From Acetobacteraceae bacterium (GTDB lineage Bacteria > Pseudomonadota > Alphaproteobacteria > Acetobacterales > Acetobacteraceae), in NCBI GenBank assembly GCA_019750475.1, contig JAIEOO010000099.1:1-40815 (forward strand): a stretch of DNA of 40,815 nucleotides, written 5' to 3'. Positions 26,383-34,051 of this stretch are shown piece after piece. The first letter of the stretch is position 1. Each line of letters starts with the position of its first letter. The notes beneath the pieces are model-generated. The model was not told the DNA's origin, ran no database searches, and saw nothing but the letters and a program-made list of their open reading frames with translations. The position numbers and the translations under genes are program-made.

Positions 26383-26725
26383 GGAAGCCGGCCTCGACCA
26401 GGCCGGCCACCGCGTCCAGGGCTTCGCGGGCGTCCCAGCCCTCCGCCTCGATCGTCACCGTGCTGCCCTTGCCTGCGCCCAGCATCATGAGGCCCATGAT
26501 GGAACAGGCCGGGACCGATTCGCCCGCCTTCACCACGTTGACGCAGGCGGAGAAACGCTCGGCCAGCGCCACCAGCTTCGCGGCCGCGCGCGCGTGGAGG
26601 CCGCGGCTGTTCACGATGAGCACCTGCCGCCGCAGCACCATGGCGGCGCCGCCGGTCCCGGTCTCGGGCATGGGCTCCGCCGCCGCGACGCGCGGGCTGC
26701 CGGCTTCCTCGGGCCACTCGTTCAT
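26372..26725 (-). CDS. ptsH: Phosphocarrier protein HPr
   Basis: 117 residues from the ATG at 26725. The HPr core starts near residue 29 (MVLRRQVLIVNSRGLHARAA). H44 is the enzyme I phosphorylation site, and S75 in the CSIMGLMMLG segment is the HprK target site. The upstream ~28 residues are acidic and poorly conserved-looking. The Met at residue 29 is a possible true start and would give the normal ~88-residue HPr. No clear Shine-Dalgarno precedes either. It is 30 bases after the EIIA gene and overlaps ptsI by 11 bases, in a five-gene run from hprK. Having both phosphorylation sites next to hprK implies two-way control of HPr. Confidence 0.93.
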   Translation of the reverse strand: MNEWPEEAGSPRVAAAEPMPETGTGGAAMVLRRQVLIVNSRGLHARAAAKLVALAERFSACVNVVKAGESVPACSIMGLMMLGAGKGSTVTIEAEGWDAREALDAVAGLVEAGFHEE

Positions 26726-26755
26726 CGCGAACGCGCCGCGCCGCGGGGGAGGGGA

Positions 26756-27199
26756 TCACGAGGCATTGGGGGGGGTGTCCTTGGGCATGCCGCCGGAAGA
26801 GGCGCCGTTCGGGAGATCCCCGGCGCTGGTGATGTACTTCCGGCCGGCCATGGTGGCATGGGCCACGGCGTCGGTCAGCTTCTCGCTGCCGCGGATCTTC
26901 GCGAGCTTCACCAGCAGCGGCAGGTTGATGCCCGCGATCGCCTCGACCTTGGTGTGGTCGCAGAGCGAGAGGGCGAGGTTGGAGGGGGTGCCGCCGGCGA
27001 TGTCGGTCAGCAGCACCACGCCGTCGCCCTGGTCCACGTCGCGGATGCGGGAGGCGATGTCGGCGCGGCGGCCCTCCATGTCGTCCTCGGGGCCGATGCA
27101 GACGGTCGCCACGGCCTTCTGCGGGCCGACGACGTGCTCCATCGCGTGGCGCAGCTCCTCGGCGAGGCGGCCATGGGTGACGAGAACGAGGCCGATCAT
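26756..27199 (-). CDS. PTS mannose-family EIIA component
   Basis: 147 residues. The N-terminus MIGLVLVTHGRLAEEL carries the phosphorylated histidine (H9) of EIIA-Man. The typical GVVLLTDIAGGTPSN (near residues 60-74) and INLPLLVKL motifs follow. A Gly/Ser/Pro tail of ~20 residues closes the protein. It accepts phosphate from HPr. No EIIB, EIIC or EIID genes accompany it, so it probably reports the phosphorylation state to a regulator rather than driving sugar uptake, as inferred for similar incomplete systems in Alphaproteobacteria. The start overlaps the rapZ stop by four bases (ATGA, 27196-27199). Confidence 0.93.
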   Translation of the reverse strand: MIGLVLVTHGRLAEELRHAMEHVVGPQKAVATVCIGPEDDMEGRRADIASRIRDVDQGDGVVLLTDIAGGTPSNLALSLCDHTKVEAIAGINLPLLVKLAKIRGSEKLTDAVAHATMAGRKYITSAGDLPNGASSGGMPKDTPPNAS

Positions 27200-28269
27200 G
27201 GACGGCCGGCCCCGGTGGACATCGGAGGGGGCGACGAAACGGAAGGCATGGAGGCGTGAGGCCCAGGAGCTCCCGATGGGGGGGGTCCCGAAAGGGAGGC
27301 GGCCACGATCGGGGCCGCCGATGGAGGGTCTATATCATGGCCGGGGGTCAGCTCGCGATGCGCGGAATCCGCGCGCCAGCCCTGTGCCCGGAGATGTGCG
27401 GCCAGCAGCTCCGCCGCGAAGACGGAGCGGTGGCGCCCGCCGGTGCAGCCCATCGCGATGGTGAGGTATTTCTTTCCCTCGGCTTCGTAGCGGGGCAGCA
27501 ACGGGTCGAGCAGCCGGGTCAGGTTGGTCCAGAAGCCGGCGAAGTCCGGGTCGGACCGCACATGGGCCGCCACCGCGGGGTCGTGCCCGGTCAGCGGGCG
27601 CAGCACCGGGTCGTAATGCGGGTTGCGCAGGAAGCGCAGGTCGAAGACGAGGTCCGCCTCGCGCGGGACGCCGCGCGGGAAGGCGAAGGACTGCACCTGG
27701 ATGGCGAGCCCGGGCGCGCCGTCCGGCCGGAATTCGAGCTCGACGCGGCGCCGCATGGCGTGCAGCGGCAGTTCGGAGGTGTCGATGACGACGTCGGCCG
27801 CCTCCCGCAGGGGGGCGAGAAGAGCGCTTTCCCGCGCGATGCCGTCGACGACCCGGGTGCCGAGCGGGCCGCCCGGGGCCAGCGGGTGGCGCCGCCGCGT
27901 CTCGGTGTAGCGGCGCTGGAGCACCGTCTCGTCGGCGGTCACGTAGACGAGGCGCACGGCGATCCCCGGCTGGGCGCGCAGCGCCTCGACGGCGGCCAGC
28001 GCCGCCTCGGGCTCGAAGCCGCGGGTGCGGGTGTCGATGCCGACGGCGATCGGCCCGGAACCGTCGGAGACGAGGCTGGGCAGGATGGCGAGCGGCGGGT
28101 TGTCCACCGTCTCGTAGCCGAGATCCTCGAGGGCGTTGCGCACGGCGGCCTTCCCGCCGCCCGAAAGGCCCGTGACGATGACGAAGGGCCGTTTGCGCGG
28201 ACGCTGGTCGGCCTCCGCGGCGGCATCGGCCCCGGTGGCATCGGTCACGCCTTCGCCGGGTGGGCTCAT
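27196..28269 (-). CDS. rapZ: RapZ-family RNase adapter / nucleotide-binding protein
   Basis: 357 residues, longer than the ~285 of E. coli RapZ because of an N-terminal acidic leader (~27 residues) and a Pro/Ser-rich C-terminal tail (~45 residues). The P-loop is GLSGGGKAA at 34-42, with Ala where Ser/Thr usually follows Lys, so nucleotide coordination may differ. DNPP follows near residue 55, then the YTETRRRHPL stretch. The C-terminal RNA-binding domain has LVFDLRFLRNPHY, the LTGHDP motif and the MGCTGGRHRSV stretch. RapZ in enterobacteria steers RNase E to the GlmZ small RNA. In Alphaproteobacteria it sits in the hprK-EIIA-HPr operon with unclear targets. Four-base overlaps on both sides support a tight operon. 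Confidence 0.94.
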   Translation of the reverse strand: MSPPGEGVTDATGADAAAEADQRPRKRPFVIVTGLSGGGKAAVRNALEDLGYETVDNPPLAILPSLVSDGSGPIAVGIDTRTRGFEPEAALAAVEALRAQPGIAVRLVYVTADETVLQRRYTETRRRHPLAPGGPLGTRVVDGIARESALLAPLREAADVVIDTSELPLHAMRRRVELEFRPDGAPGLAIQVQSFAFPRGVPREADLVFDLRFLRNPHYDPVLRPLTGHDPAVAAHVRSDPDFAGFWTNLTRLLDPLLPRYEAEGKKYLTIAMGCTGGRHRSVFAAELLAAHLRAQGWRADSAHRELTPGHDIDPPSAAPIVAASLSGPPPSGAPGPHASMPSVSSPPPMSTGAGRP

Positions 28270-28718
28270 GCCGCGAAGGCCCCGGCCGTCATGGTCAGCC
28301 GCCCGCGCAGCACGGCGAGGGCGTGTTCGAGCTTGTCGGGTGCCGAGGCTTCGAAGGGACGGAGCGGCATGGCCGGGATGGAAACGCCGAAGCCGGCCCA
28401 GGGACGCGGCTCGGGCAGGCGCGGAACCTCCGCCGCCAGCTCGGCGACGAGGCGCAGCGGGGCGGCGGCGGTGGCGAGGCCGCCGAGGATGCCGAGGCCG
28501 CGGGCCTCCACCATGCCGGCGAGGCGCGGGGGCGCCGAGGCGAGCAGGCCGTCCGCCGCGGCGTCGAGCTGCACCTGGTCATCGGCGACGAGCGCCCAGC
28601 CCCGGCCGAGCAGTCGGAGCAGCAGGTCGGACTTGCCGCTGCCGGGTGGCCCGAGGAGGAGCACGCCATCCCCGTTCCAGGCGGCGCAGCTGCCGTGGAT
28701 CAGGTGGCTCGGGGGCAT
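28266..28718 (-). CDS. hprK: HPr kinase/phosphorylase, short alphaproteobacterial form
   Basis: 150 residues, lacking the N-terminal domain of Gram-positive HprK as is usual in Alphaproteobacteria. The P-loop GPPGSGKS is at 23-30, the acidic VADDQVQ at 45-50, and the HprK signature VEARGLGIL at 70-78. It phosphorylates or dephosphorylates HPr at the regulatory serine (S75 of the HPr here). The start at 28718 opens with MPPSHLIHGSCAAW. A longer frame upstream to 28913 is low-complexity and would overlap the divergent dehydratase. The two-component pair (chvI/chvG) that precedes hprK in many Rhizobiales is absent, and the neighbour is instead a divergent threonine dehydratase. It overlaps rapZ by four bases. 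Confidence 0.93.
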   Translation of the reverse strand: MPPSHLIHGSCAAWNGDGVLLLGPPGSGKSDLLLRLLGRGWALVADDQVQLDAAADGLLASAPPRLAGMVEARGLGILGGLATAAAPLRLVAELAAEVPRLPEPRPWAGFGVSIPAMPLRPFEASAPDKLEHALAVLRGRLTMTAGAFAA

Positions 28719-28887
28719 CGCGGCTCGACGCGCGAGATTTGGAGAGGGTTTGGCATCCCGGTTGCCAGTTCGCTGGCGCAGGGCCGCTTTATGGCAGGAA
28801 TGGGGCGCCGCTGGAAGGGATGGCCGCGGCCGGGCTTCCCAGGGCGCGATCTGTTGCGCGGCGAGTGGCGCGGCGGCAACAAGCGGC

Positions 28888-29814
28888 ATGTCCTTTCCCG
28901 ACCGTGCGGCCATCGCCGCTGCTCATCAACGCATCGCGGGCGATATCCGCCGAACCCCGATCCTGCGGCTGCGCGACGGGCTCGAGCTCAAGCTCGAGTT
29001 GCTCCAGGTCTCGGGCAGCTTCAAGCCGCGCGGCGCCTTCAACCGCATGCGCGCGGCGGGGCTGCCGGGCGCCGGCGTGATCGCCGCCTCGGGCGGCAAC
29101 CACGGGGCCGCCGTCGCCTTCGCCGCGCGGGCCCTCGGCGCGCGGGCGGAGATCTTCGTCCCCGAACTCGCGAGCCCGGCGAAGCGCGCCCTGATCGAGG
29201 GGCTGGGCGCCAGGCTGATCGTCGGCGGCGCCACCTATGACGAGGCGCGCCAAGCGAGCGAGGCGCGCGCGGCCGGGACGGGCGCGCTGCTGGTCCACGC
29301 CTATGACCAGGCCGAGGTGCTCGCGGGCCAGGGCACCGTCGCCCGCGAATGGGCGGAGCAATCGCCCGGCCTGACCCACCTCCTCGTGGCGGTGGGCGGG
29401 GGCGGGCTGATCGGCGGCATGGCCGCCTGGCTGCGGGAGGGCGGACCGAGCCTCGTCGCCGTGGAGCCCGAGGGTTGCCCCTGCCTCTCGGTGGCGCTGC
29501 GGGAGGGGCGGCCGGTGCCGGCGCCGGTGGGCGGCCTCGCGGCGGACAGCCTGGGCGCGCGGCAGGTGGGCGCGCTGATGTTCCCGCTCGCCGCCGGGCT
29601 GCACGCCGAAGGGCGGCTGGAACCGGTCCTCGTGCCCGACGGCGCCATCCGCGCGGCGCAGCGCCATCTCTGGGCCGAGGCGCGGCTGGTGGCGGAGCCG
29701 GGCGGCGCTGCGGCGCTCGCGGCGCTGCTCTCGGGGCGCTGGGTGCCGCCGGAGGGCGCCCGGGTCGGCGTGCTGGTCTGCGGCGCCAACACCGACCCCG
29801 GCACGGTGGGGTGA
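28888..29814 (+). CDS. Threonine/serine dehydratase-like PLP enzyme
   Basis: 308 residues, fold type II PLP enzyme. The PLP lysine is K46 in SGSFKPRGAFNRM, and the SGGNHGAAVA loop (near 70) and VGGGGLIGGMAAW phosphate-binding loop follow. The C-terminus ends in GARVGVLVCGANTDP, without an ACT regulatory domain. It is therefore a short catabolic-type dehydratase that would deaminate threonine or serine to an oxo acid. Serine racemase and hydroxyaspartate dehydratase activities are alternatives in this family. The ATG at 28888 lacks a strong Shine-Dalgarno. A 169-base divergent gap to hprK probably holds promoters for both sides. A much longer upstream open frame is antisense to hprK and rapZ and is not used. 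Confidence 0.9.
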   Translation: MSFPDRAAIAAAHQRIAGDIRRTPILRLRDGLELKLELLQVSGSFKPRGAFNRMRAAGLPGAGVIAASGGNHGAAVAFAARALGARAEIFVPELASPAKRALIEGLGARLIVGGATYDEARQASEARAAGTGALLVHAYDQAEVLAGQGTVAREWAEQSPGLTHLLVAVGGGGLIGGMAAWLREGGPSLVAVEPEGCPCLSVALREGRPVPAPVGGLAADSLGARQVGALMFPLAAGLHAEGRLEPVLVPDGAIRAAQRHLWAEARLVAEPGGAAALAALLSGRWVPPEGARVGVLVCGANTDPGTVG

Positions 29815-29928
29815 ATCGGCCCGCCGCCAAGGCCCGGGCGCCGAATGGCGGTCATCACCTGTCGGAATTTCAAGCGCGGCCCCCGGCTCCCCATCCTGGT
29901 CCCGACACCCCGACAGGGACACAGGACC

Positions 29929-30981
29929 ATGAGCCAGCTCTTCTCCCCCGTGCGCCTCGGCGCCTACGACCTGCCCAACCGCGTCGTGATGGCGCCCATG
30001 ACGCGCAGCCGCAGCCCGGGTGGCGCCCCCAACGCGCTGAACGCGGAGTACTACGCCCAGCGCGCCGGCGCCGGGCTGATCGTGACCGAGGGCACCTCCC
30101 CCGCGCCGGAAGGCATGGGCTACCCCTGGATCCCCGGCCTCTACGCGCCGGAGCACGTTGCCGGCTGGCGCCTCGTCGCCGATGCCGTGCACGCGCGGGG
30201 CGGGCGCGTCTTCGTCCAGCTCATGCACACGGGCCGCGTCGCGCATGAGAGCCTGATCGGTGGCCGGCCGCCCGTCGCGCCCTCGGACCTCCCGCTGCCG
30301 GGCGAGATGTTCACCGGCACCGGCATGGCGCCATACAGCCAGCCGCGCGCCCTGACGGCGGAGGAGATCCCGGGCGTCATCGCCACCTATGGCCGCGCCG
30401 CGACGCTGGCGGCCGAGGCCGGGCTGGACGGCGTCGAGGTGCACGGGGCGAATGGCTACCTGCCGAGCCAGTTCCTCGCCCCCAACGTCAACACCCGCAG
30501 CGATGCCTGGGGCGGCAGCATCGAGAAGCGGGCCCGCTTCCTGCTGGAGGCGACGGACGCGGCGGTGGCGGCCATCGGCCCCGGGCGGGTCGGCGTGCGG
30601 CTGTCGCCGGGCGGGACGTTCAACGACATCCAGGACCCGGACGCGGCCGGCACGCTGGCCCATGTCGCGACGGAGCTGGCGAAGCGGAACCTCGCCTACC
30701 TGCATGTCATGGACACGAACCCGGGCTGGGACGTGGCGGGCGTGGCGCGGCGCCACTATCCGGGCACGCTGATCCTGGCGGGCGGCTACGACCGTGCCCG
30801 GGCCGAGGCCGATCTCGCCGCCGGACGGGCCGACCTGATCGGCTTCGGCACGCCCTTCATCGCCAACCCGGACCTGCCGGAGCGGCTGCGCCGGGATGCC
30901 CCGCTGGCCACGCCGGACAAGACGACGTTCTATGGCGGGGATGCACGCGGCTACACCGACTACCCGACCCTCGCGGCCTGA
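29929..30981 (+). CDS. Old yellow enzyme-family alkene reductase (NADH:flavin oxidoreductase)
   Basis: 350 residues, FMN-dependent TIM barrel of the NemA/OYE class. It has MAPMTRSRSPGGAPN at 21-35, the VQLMHTGRVAH stretch at 96-106 and the substrate-binding H172 and N175 with Y177 in VHGANGYLPSQFLAPN. The FMN phosphate-binding LAGGYDRARAEADLAAGRADLIGFGTPFIANPDLPERL closes the barrel. Members reduce activated C=C bonds of enals, enones, maleimides or nitro esters using NAD(P)H. The ATG at 29929 follows a weak AGG-type ribosome site. An in-frame start at 29845 would add 28 residues outside the domain. It stands alone, 114 bases downstream of the dehydratase. Confidence 0.95.
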   Translation: MSQLFSPVRLGAYDLPNRVVMAPMTRSRSPGGAPNALNAEYYAQRAGAGLIVTEGTSPAPEGMGYPWIPGLYAPEHVAGWRLVADAVHARGGRVFVQLMHTGRVAHESLIGGRPPVAPSDLPLPGEMFTGTGMAPYSQPRALTAEEIPGVIATYGRAATLAAEAGLDGVEVHGANGYLPSQFLAPNVNTRSDAWGGSIEKRARFLLEATDAAVAAIGPGRVGVRLSPGGTFNDIQDPDAAGTLAHVATELAKRNLAYLHVMDTNPGWDVAGVARRHYPGTLILAGGYDRARAEADLAAGRADLIGFGTPFIANPDLPERLRRDAPLATPDKTTFYGGDARGYTDYPTLAA

Positions 30982-31041
30982 CGGATCGAGGACGCGCCGC
31001 CCCGCGCGGCGCGTCCCTTCACCTGCCGGGCGGCGTCGCTG

Positions 31042-32496
31042 ATGCCACGCATCGCCGTCGCGCGCCTCTGGTTCGAGGGCAACAGCTTCTCCCCGGTCGT
31101 GACGGGGCTCGATGCCTTCCGCTCGCGCGAGTGGAACATCGGCGCCCTCGCCCTCGAACGCTATCGCGGCACCGCGACCGAGCTCGGCGCCGTGTCGGCC
31201 TTCCTCGAGGACCGGCCGGGCTGGTCGGCGACCCTGCTGCGCTGCGCCTCGGCGCAGCCGGGCGGGCCCATGGCCGACGACGCCTTCGCCAGCTGGATGG
31301 AGGAGGTCGAGGACGGGCTGTCGGGCGGCGGCTTCGACGGCGTCTATCTCTCGCTGCACGGGGCCTGCGTCACCGAGACCGACCCCGAGGCGGACCTGAC
31401 CGTCATCCGTCGCGTGCGCGCCGCGGTCGGCCCGGGCGTGCCGGTGACCGCGAGCTTCGACTTCCACGGCAATGTCTCGCCGCAGATGATCGGGCTGCTG
31501 GACGGGGCGAGCGTCTATCGCACCTACCCGCATGTGGACATGGACGCGGCCGCCCGCCGCGCGCTGCGCCTGCTGGAGCGCGCCATCCGCGGCCGGCCGG
31601 CGGCGGGCGCGCTGGTGAAGCGGCCGATGGTGCTGCACAGCTTCCACATGCGGCACGAGGCCGGGCCCATGGCCGAGGTCTGGGCCGAGGCCGCGCTCGC
31701 CGAGCGCGAGCCGGTCCTCGATGCCTCCGTGTTCGGGGGATTCGCCTGGGGGGATTCGCCCTGGGCCGGACCCTCCGCGATGGTCTGGGCGGAGGAGGCC
31801 GGCGCGGCCCGCGCCCTGGCGCGCGAACTGGCCGACGCCATCGCGCGGCGGCGCGACCGCTTCGCCGTCACCCTGCCTGCGCCGGAGGTCGCGCTGCGCC
31901 AGGCGCTCGATCAGCCGCCGGGCGTGGTCGCGCTGCTCGACCCGGCGGACAACCCGCTCTCGGGCGGGATCGCCGACACGCCGGGCCTGTTGCGCGCTCT
32001 GGTGGAGGCGGGGCCACCGGTCGAGACCGTCCTCGCCTTCCTGCACGACCCCGACGGCGTGGCGGCGGCGCGCGAGGCGGGCGAGGGCGGCGTGCTGGAA
32101 CGGTGCCTCGCCGGCCAGGTCACGGCCACCTTCGGCCCGCCCGTGCCCTTCGCCGGGCGGGTGGAGAAGCTGACCGACGGCCGCTTCGTGAACGAGGGAC
32201 CGATGGAGCGCGGCGCGCCCGTGGATCTCGGCCCCACGGCGGTGCTGCGGCAGGGCCGGCTGCGCGTGATCCTCACCAGCCGGAAGGAGGCGGCGGTGGA
32301 CCCGGCCTTCTTCGCCCTGCACGGCGTGGAGTGGGGCGGCGTGCGGCTGCTGGCCAACAAGGCGAAGAACCACTTCCGCGCCGCCTTCGCCGGCCGCTGC
32401 GCCGCCATCGTGGAATGCGACACGCCCGGCCCGGCGGCGCTCGACCTCGCGGCGCTGCCCTTCCGGCACGTGCCGGCGGAGTGGCGGCGGGGCTGA
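31042..32496 (+). CDS. M81-family metallopeptidase (MlrC-like)
   Basis: 484 residues. MlrC proteins are zinc-dependent hydrolases first known from microcystin degradation, but they occur widely with unknown natural substrates. The putative zinc ligands D140, H142 (SFDFHGN) and H164 (TYPHVDMD) have the same spacing as those of the MlrC reference. An SLHGA motif with H106 is also present. The C-terminal DUF1485-like half ends with a GVRLLANKAKNHFRAAF stretch typical of the family. The start at 31042 follows the previous gene by 60 bases with no clear ribosome site. It is oriented with the OYE gene and converges with the VTT gene at 32540. The natural substrate is unknown. Confidence 0.92.
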   Translation: MPRIAVARLWFEGNSFSPVVTGLDAFRSREWNIGALALERYRGTATELGAVSAFLEDRPGWSATLLRCASAQPGGPMADDAFASWMEEVEDGLSGGGFDGVYLSLHGACVTETDPEADLTVIRRVRAAVGPGVPVTASFDFHGNVSPQMIGLLDGASVYRTYPHVDMDAAARRALRLLERAIRGRPAAGALVKRPMVLHSFHMRHEAGPMAEVWAEAALAEREPVLDASVFGGFAWGDSPWAGPSAMVWAEEAGAARALARELADAIARRRDRFAVTLPAPEVALRQALDQPPGVVALLDPADNPLSGGIADTPGLLRALVEAGPPVETVLAFLHDPDGVAAAREAGEGGVLERCLAGQVTATFGPPVPFAGRVEKLTDGRFVNEGPMERGAPVDLGPTAVLRQGRLRVILTSRKEAAVDPAFFALHGVEWGGVRLLANKAKNHFRAAFAGRCAAIVECDTPGPAALDLAALPFRHVPAEWRRG

Positions 32497-32511
32497 CGCG
32501 CGGCGGGATTG

Positions 32512-32538
32512 ACCGCCGAAGCCTTTCGTGGCGGCGGT
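32512..32538. terminator. Hairpin between convergent MlrC-like and VTT genes
   Basis: ACCGCCG at 32512-32518 pairs with CGGCGGT at 32532-32538 around a 13-base loop containing CCTTTCG. It sits between two convergent stop codons (32496 and 32540), where a terminator is expected. Stem of only 7 bp, so modest confidence. Confidence 0.4.
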
Positions 32539-32539
32539 G

Positions 32540-33205
32540 CTACCCGCCGACGACCTTCCCCGCCCGGTGCCGCCGCATGAGCCAGAGCCCAAGCGCCACG
32601 CTCGCGGCCAGCAGCGCGGCGGAGAGGCCGAGCTGCCAGGCGCCATCCACCCGGATGCCCTTCCCCAGCAGCGCGAACACCACCGTCTGCGGCAGGTATC
32701 CGAGGGCGGAGGCCGCCAGGAACGGTCCGGCCGCGATGCCCGAAACGCCAGCGAGCAGGTTCAGCGCCAGGTTGTTCCCCACCGGGAAGAGCCGCAGAGC
32801 CAGCGCCGCCTGGAAGGGATGCGCGCGCAGCGTCTCGACCAGCGGCCGCAGCTTCGGGCCGAAGCGCCCGTCGAGCCGCCGCTCCACCCAGCCCTGACCG
32901 ACGGCGCGCGCCCAGCCATAGGCGATGGCGCAGCCCAGAAGCTGCGCCGCCAGCGCCAGCGCGGCCCCCAGCGCGGCGCCGAAGGCGTAGCCGCCCAGGA
33001 AGGCGACCGCCTGGCGCGGCACGCCCACCACCGTCGCGGCGGCGGCGACAAGGACGAACAGCGTCTCGCCCAGCAGGCCCTGGTCACGGACATAGAGGTC
33101 CACCCACTCGGCCCCGGGCGCGGCCCCCAGCGCCCGCAGCAGCAGCCCGCCGACGGCAAGCCCGAGCGCGAGCAGCGCGGCCTTGGCCCAAGGAGAGCCG
33201 CTCAC
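32540..33205 (-). CDS. TVP38/TMEM64 (VTT/DedA-like) membrane protein
   Basis: 221 residues starting at a GTG that overlaps the stop of the upstream glycosyltransferase (GTGA). I infer four to six hydrophobic spans, including AALLALGLAVGGLLL, TLFVLVAAAATVVG and AALALAAQLLGC. The VTT core is visible as VGVPRQAVAFLGGYAFG at about residue 60 and LRLFPVGNNLALNLLAGVSGI near 140. Family members are inner-membrane proteins related to lipid scramblases and DedA. The coupled glycosyltransferase suggests a lipid-linked sugar or phospholipid role, but no substrate can be assigned. Confidence 0.88.
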   Translation of the reverse strand: MSGSPWAKAALLALGLAVGGLLLRALGAAPGAEWVDLYVRDQGLLGETLFVLVAAAATVVGVPRQAVAFLGGYAFGAALGAALALAAQLLGCAIAYGWARAVGQGWVERRLDGRFGPKLRPLVETLRAHPFQAALALRLFPVGNNLALNLLAGVSGIAAGPFLAASALGYLPQTVVFALLGKGIRVDGAWQLGLSAALLAASVALGLWLMRRHRAGKVVGG

Positions 33206-33942
33206 AGTTCCTCCGCGACCGGGCGCTTCCAGCGGCGCTGCAGCCAGGCGACGCCCACGAGGTCGAGGAAGGAGACCAGCAGCCGGTCGAGCGTGCCGTA
33301 GTTGGAGACGCCCCGGACGCGCGGGCGATGGTTCACCGGCTCGCTCACCACGCGGCCGCCCTGGCGCAGCACCAGGGCCGGCAGGAAGCGGTGCATGTGG
33401 TCGAAATGCGGAAGCTCGAGGAAGAGCGCGCGGGGAAACACCTTCAGCCCGCATCCCGTATCCGGGGTCGCGTCGCGCAGCAGCCGCGCGCGAATGCGGT
33501 TCGCCATGCGGGAGGTGACGCGCTTCACCTGCGTGTCGCGGCGGTTCACGCGGTGCCCGGCGATGAGGATCGCGCCGCCCGCCCCGGCCGCCTCGGCCTC
33601 GGCGCGCGCCAGCAGGCGAGGGATGTCGGCCGGATCGTTCTGCCCGTCGCCGTCGAGCGTCGCGATCCAGCGGCCCCGCGCCGCCTTCACGCCGGTGATC
33701 ACGGCGGCGGATTGGCCGCAGCTCTGCGCGTGGCGCAGCCGCCGCACGGGCGCGACGGAAGCGGCCTCGGCCAGGGCCTCCGGCGTTGCGTCCGACGAAC
33801 CGTCATCCACGTAGACGATCTCGTGCGGGACGTCGGCGAGCGCCGCCTCGATCTCGGCGACGAGGGGCGCGATGTTCGGTGCTTCGTTCCGGACGGGAAT
33901 CACCACCGAGACGAGCGGGGCGTGGGAAGGCTCGGCGGGCAT
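33202..33942 (-). CDS. Dolichyl-phosphate-mannose synthase-like glycosyltransferase (GT2)
   Basis: 246 residues. The N-terminal VSVVIPVRNEAPNI (11-24) and VDDGSSD are GT-A strands, and DGD at 97-99, in DGDGQNDP, is the metal-binding triad. The stretch CGQSAAVITG and the late TPDTGCGLKVFPR place it with DPM1/GtrB-type polyprenyl-phosphate glycosyltransferases. No C-terminal membrane helix is evident, which is unusual for GtrB but normal for DPM1. It would load a sugar onto a polyprenyl phosphate at the cytoplasmic face. The ATG at 33942 starts directly before the domain. A start at 34014 would add 24 residues without domain character. It overlaps the VTT membrane gene by GTGA. Confidence 0.9.
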   Translation of the reverse strand: MPAEPSHAPLVSVVIPVRNEAPNIAPLVAEIEAALADVPHEIVYVDDGSSDATPEALAEAASVAPVRRLRHAQSCGQSAAVITGVKAARGRWIATLDGDGQNDPADIPRLLARAEAEAAGAGGAILIAGHRVNRRDTQVKRVTSRMANRIRARLLRDATPDTGCGLKVFPRALFLELPHFDHMHRFLPALVLRQGGRVVSEPVNHRPRVRGVSNYGTLDRLLVSFLDLVGVAWLQRRWKRPVAEEL

Positions 33943-34051
33943 CGCGCGGGCGTTACCAGCGGCATCCCGGTGGGGCAACCCGCGGCGCAGGGCAGCCCGT
34001 GTGTCTTTGGGCACTACGCGGGTCGGAAATTCCGCCTATACATTCGAGGCC

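Noticed and set aside
27256-28887. Long N-terminal extension of the threonine dehydratase
   Set aside because: It is the antisense reading of rapZ and hprK. The PLP enzyme fold is complete from 28888.
28789-32646. 1,285-codon reverse-strand open frame covering the dehydratase, OYE and MlrC-like genes
   Set aside because: Antisense of three clear plus-strand enzymes, with low-complexity product and no motif.
34007-34042. Possible promoter before ctaA (TTGGGC and TATACA)
   Set aside because: The spacer between the hexamers is about 24 bases, too long for a sigma-70-type promoter, and the implied leader would be almost absent for the 34052 start.
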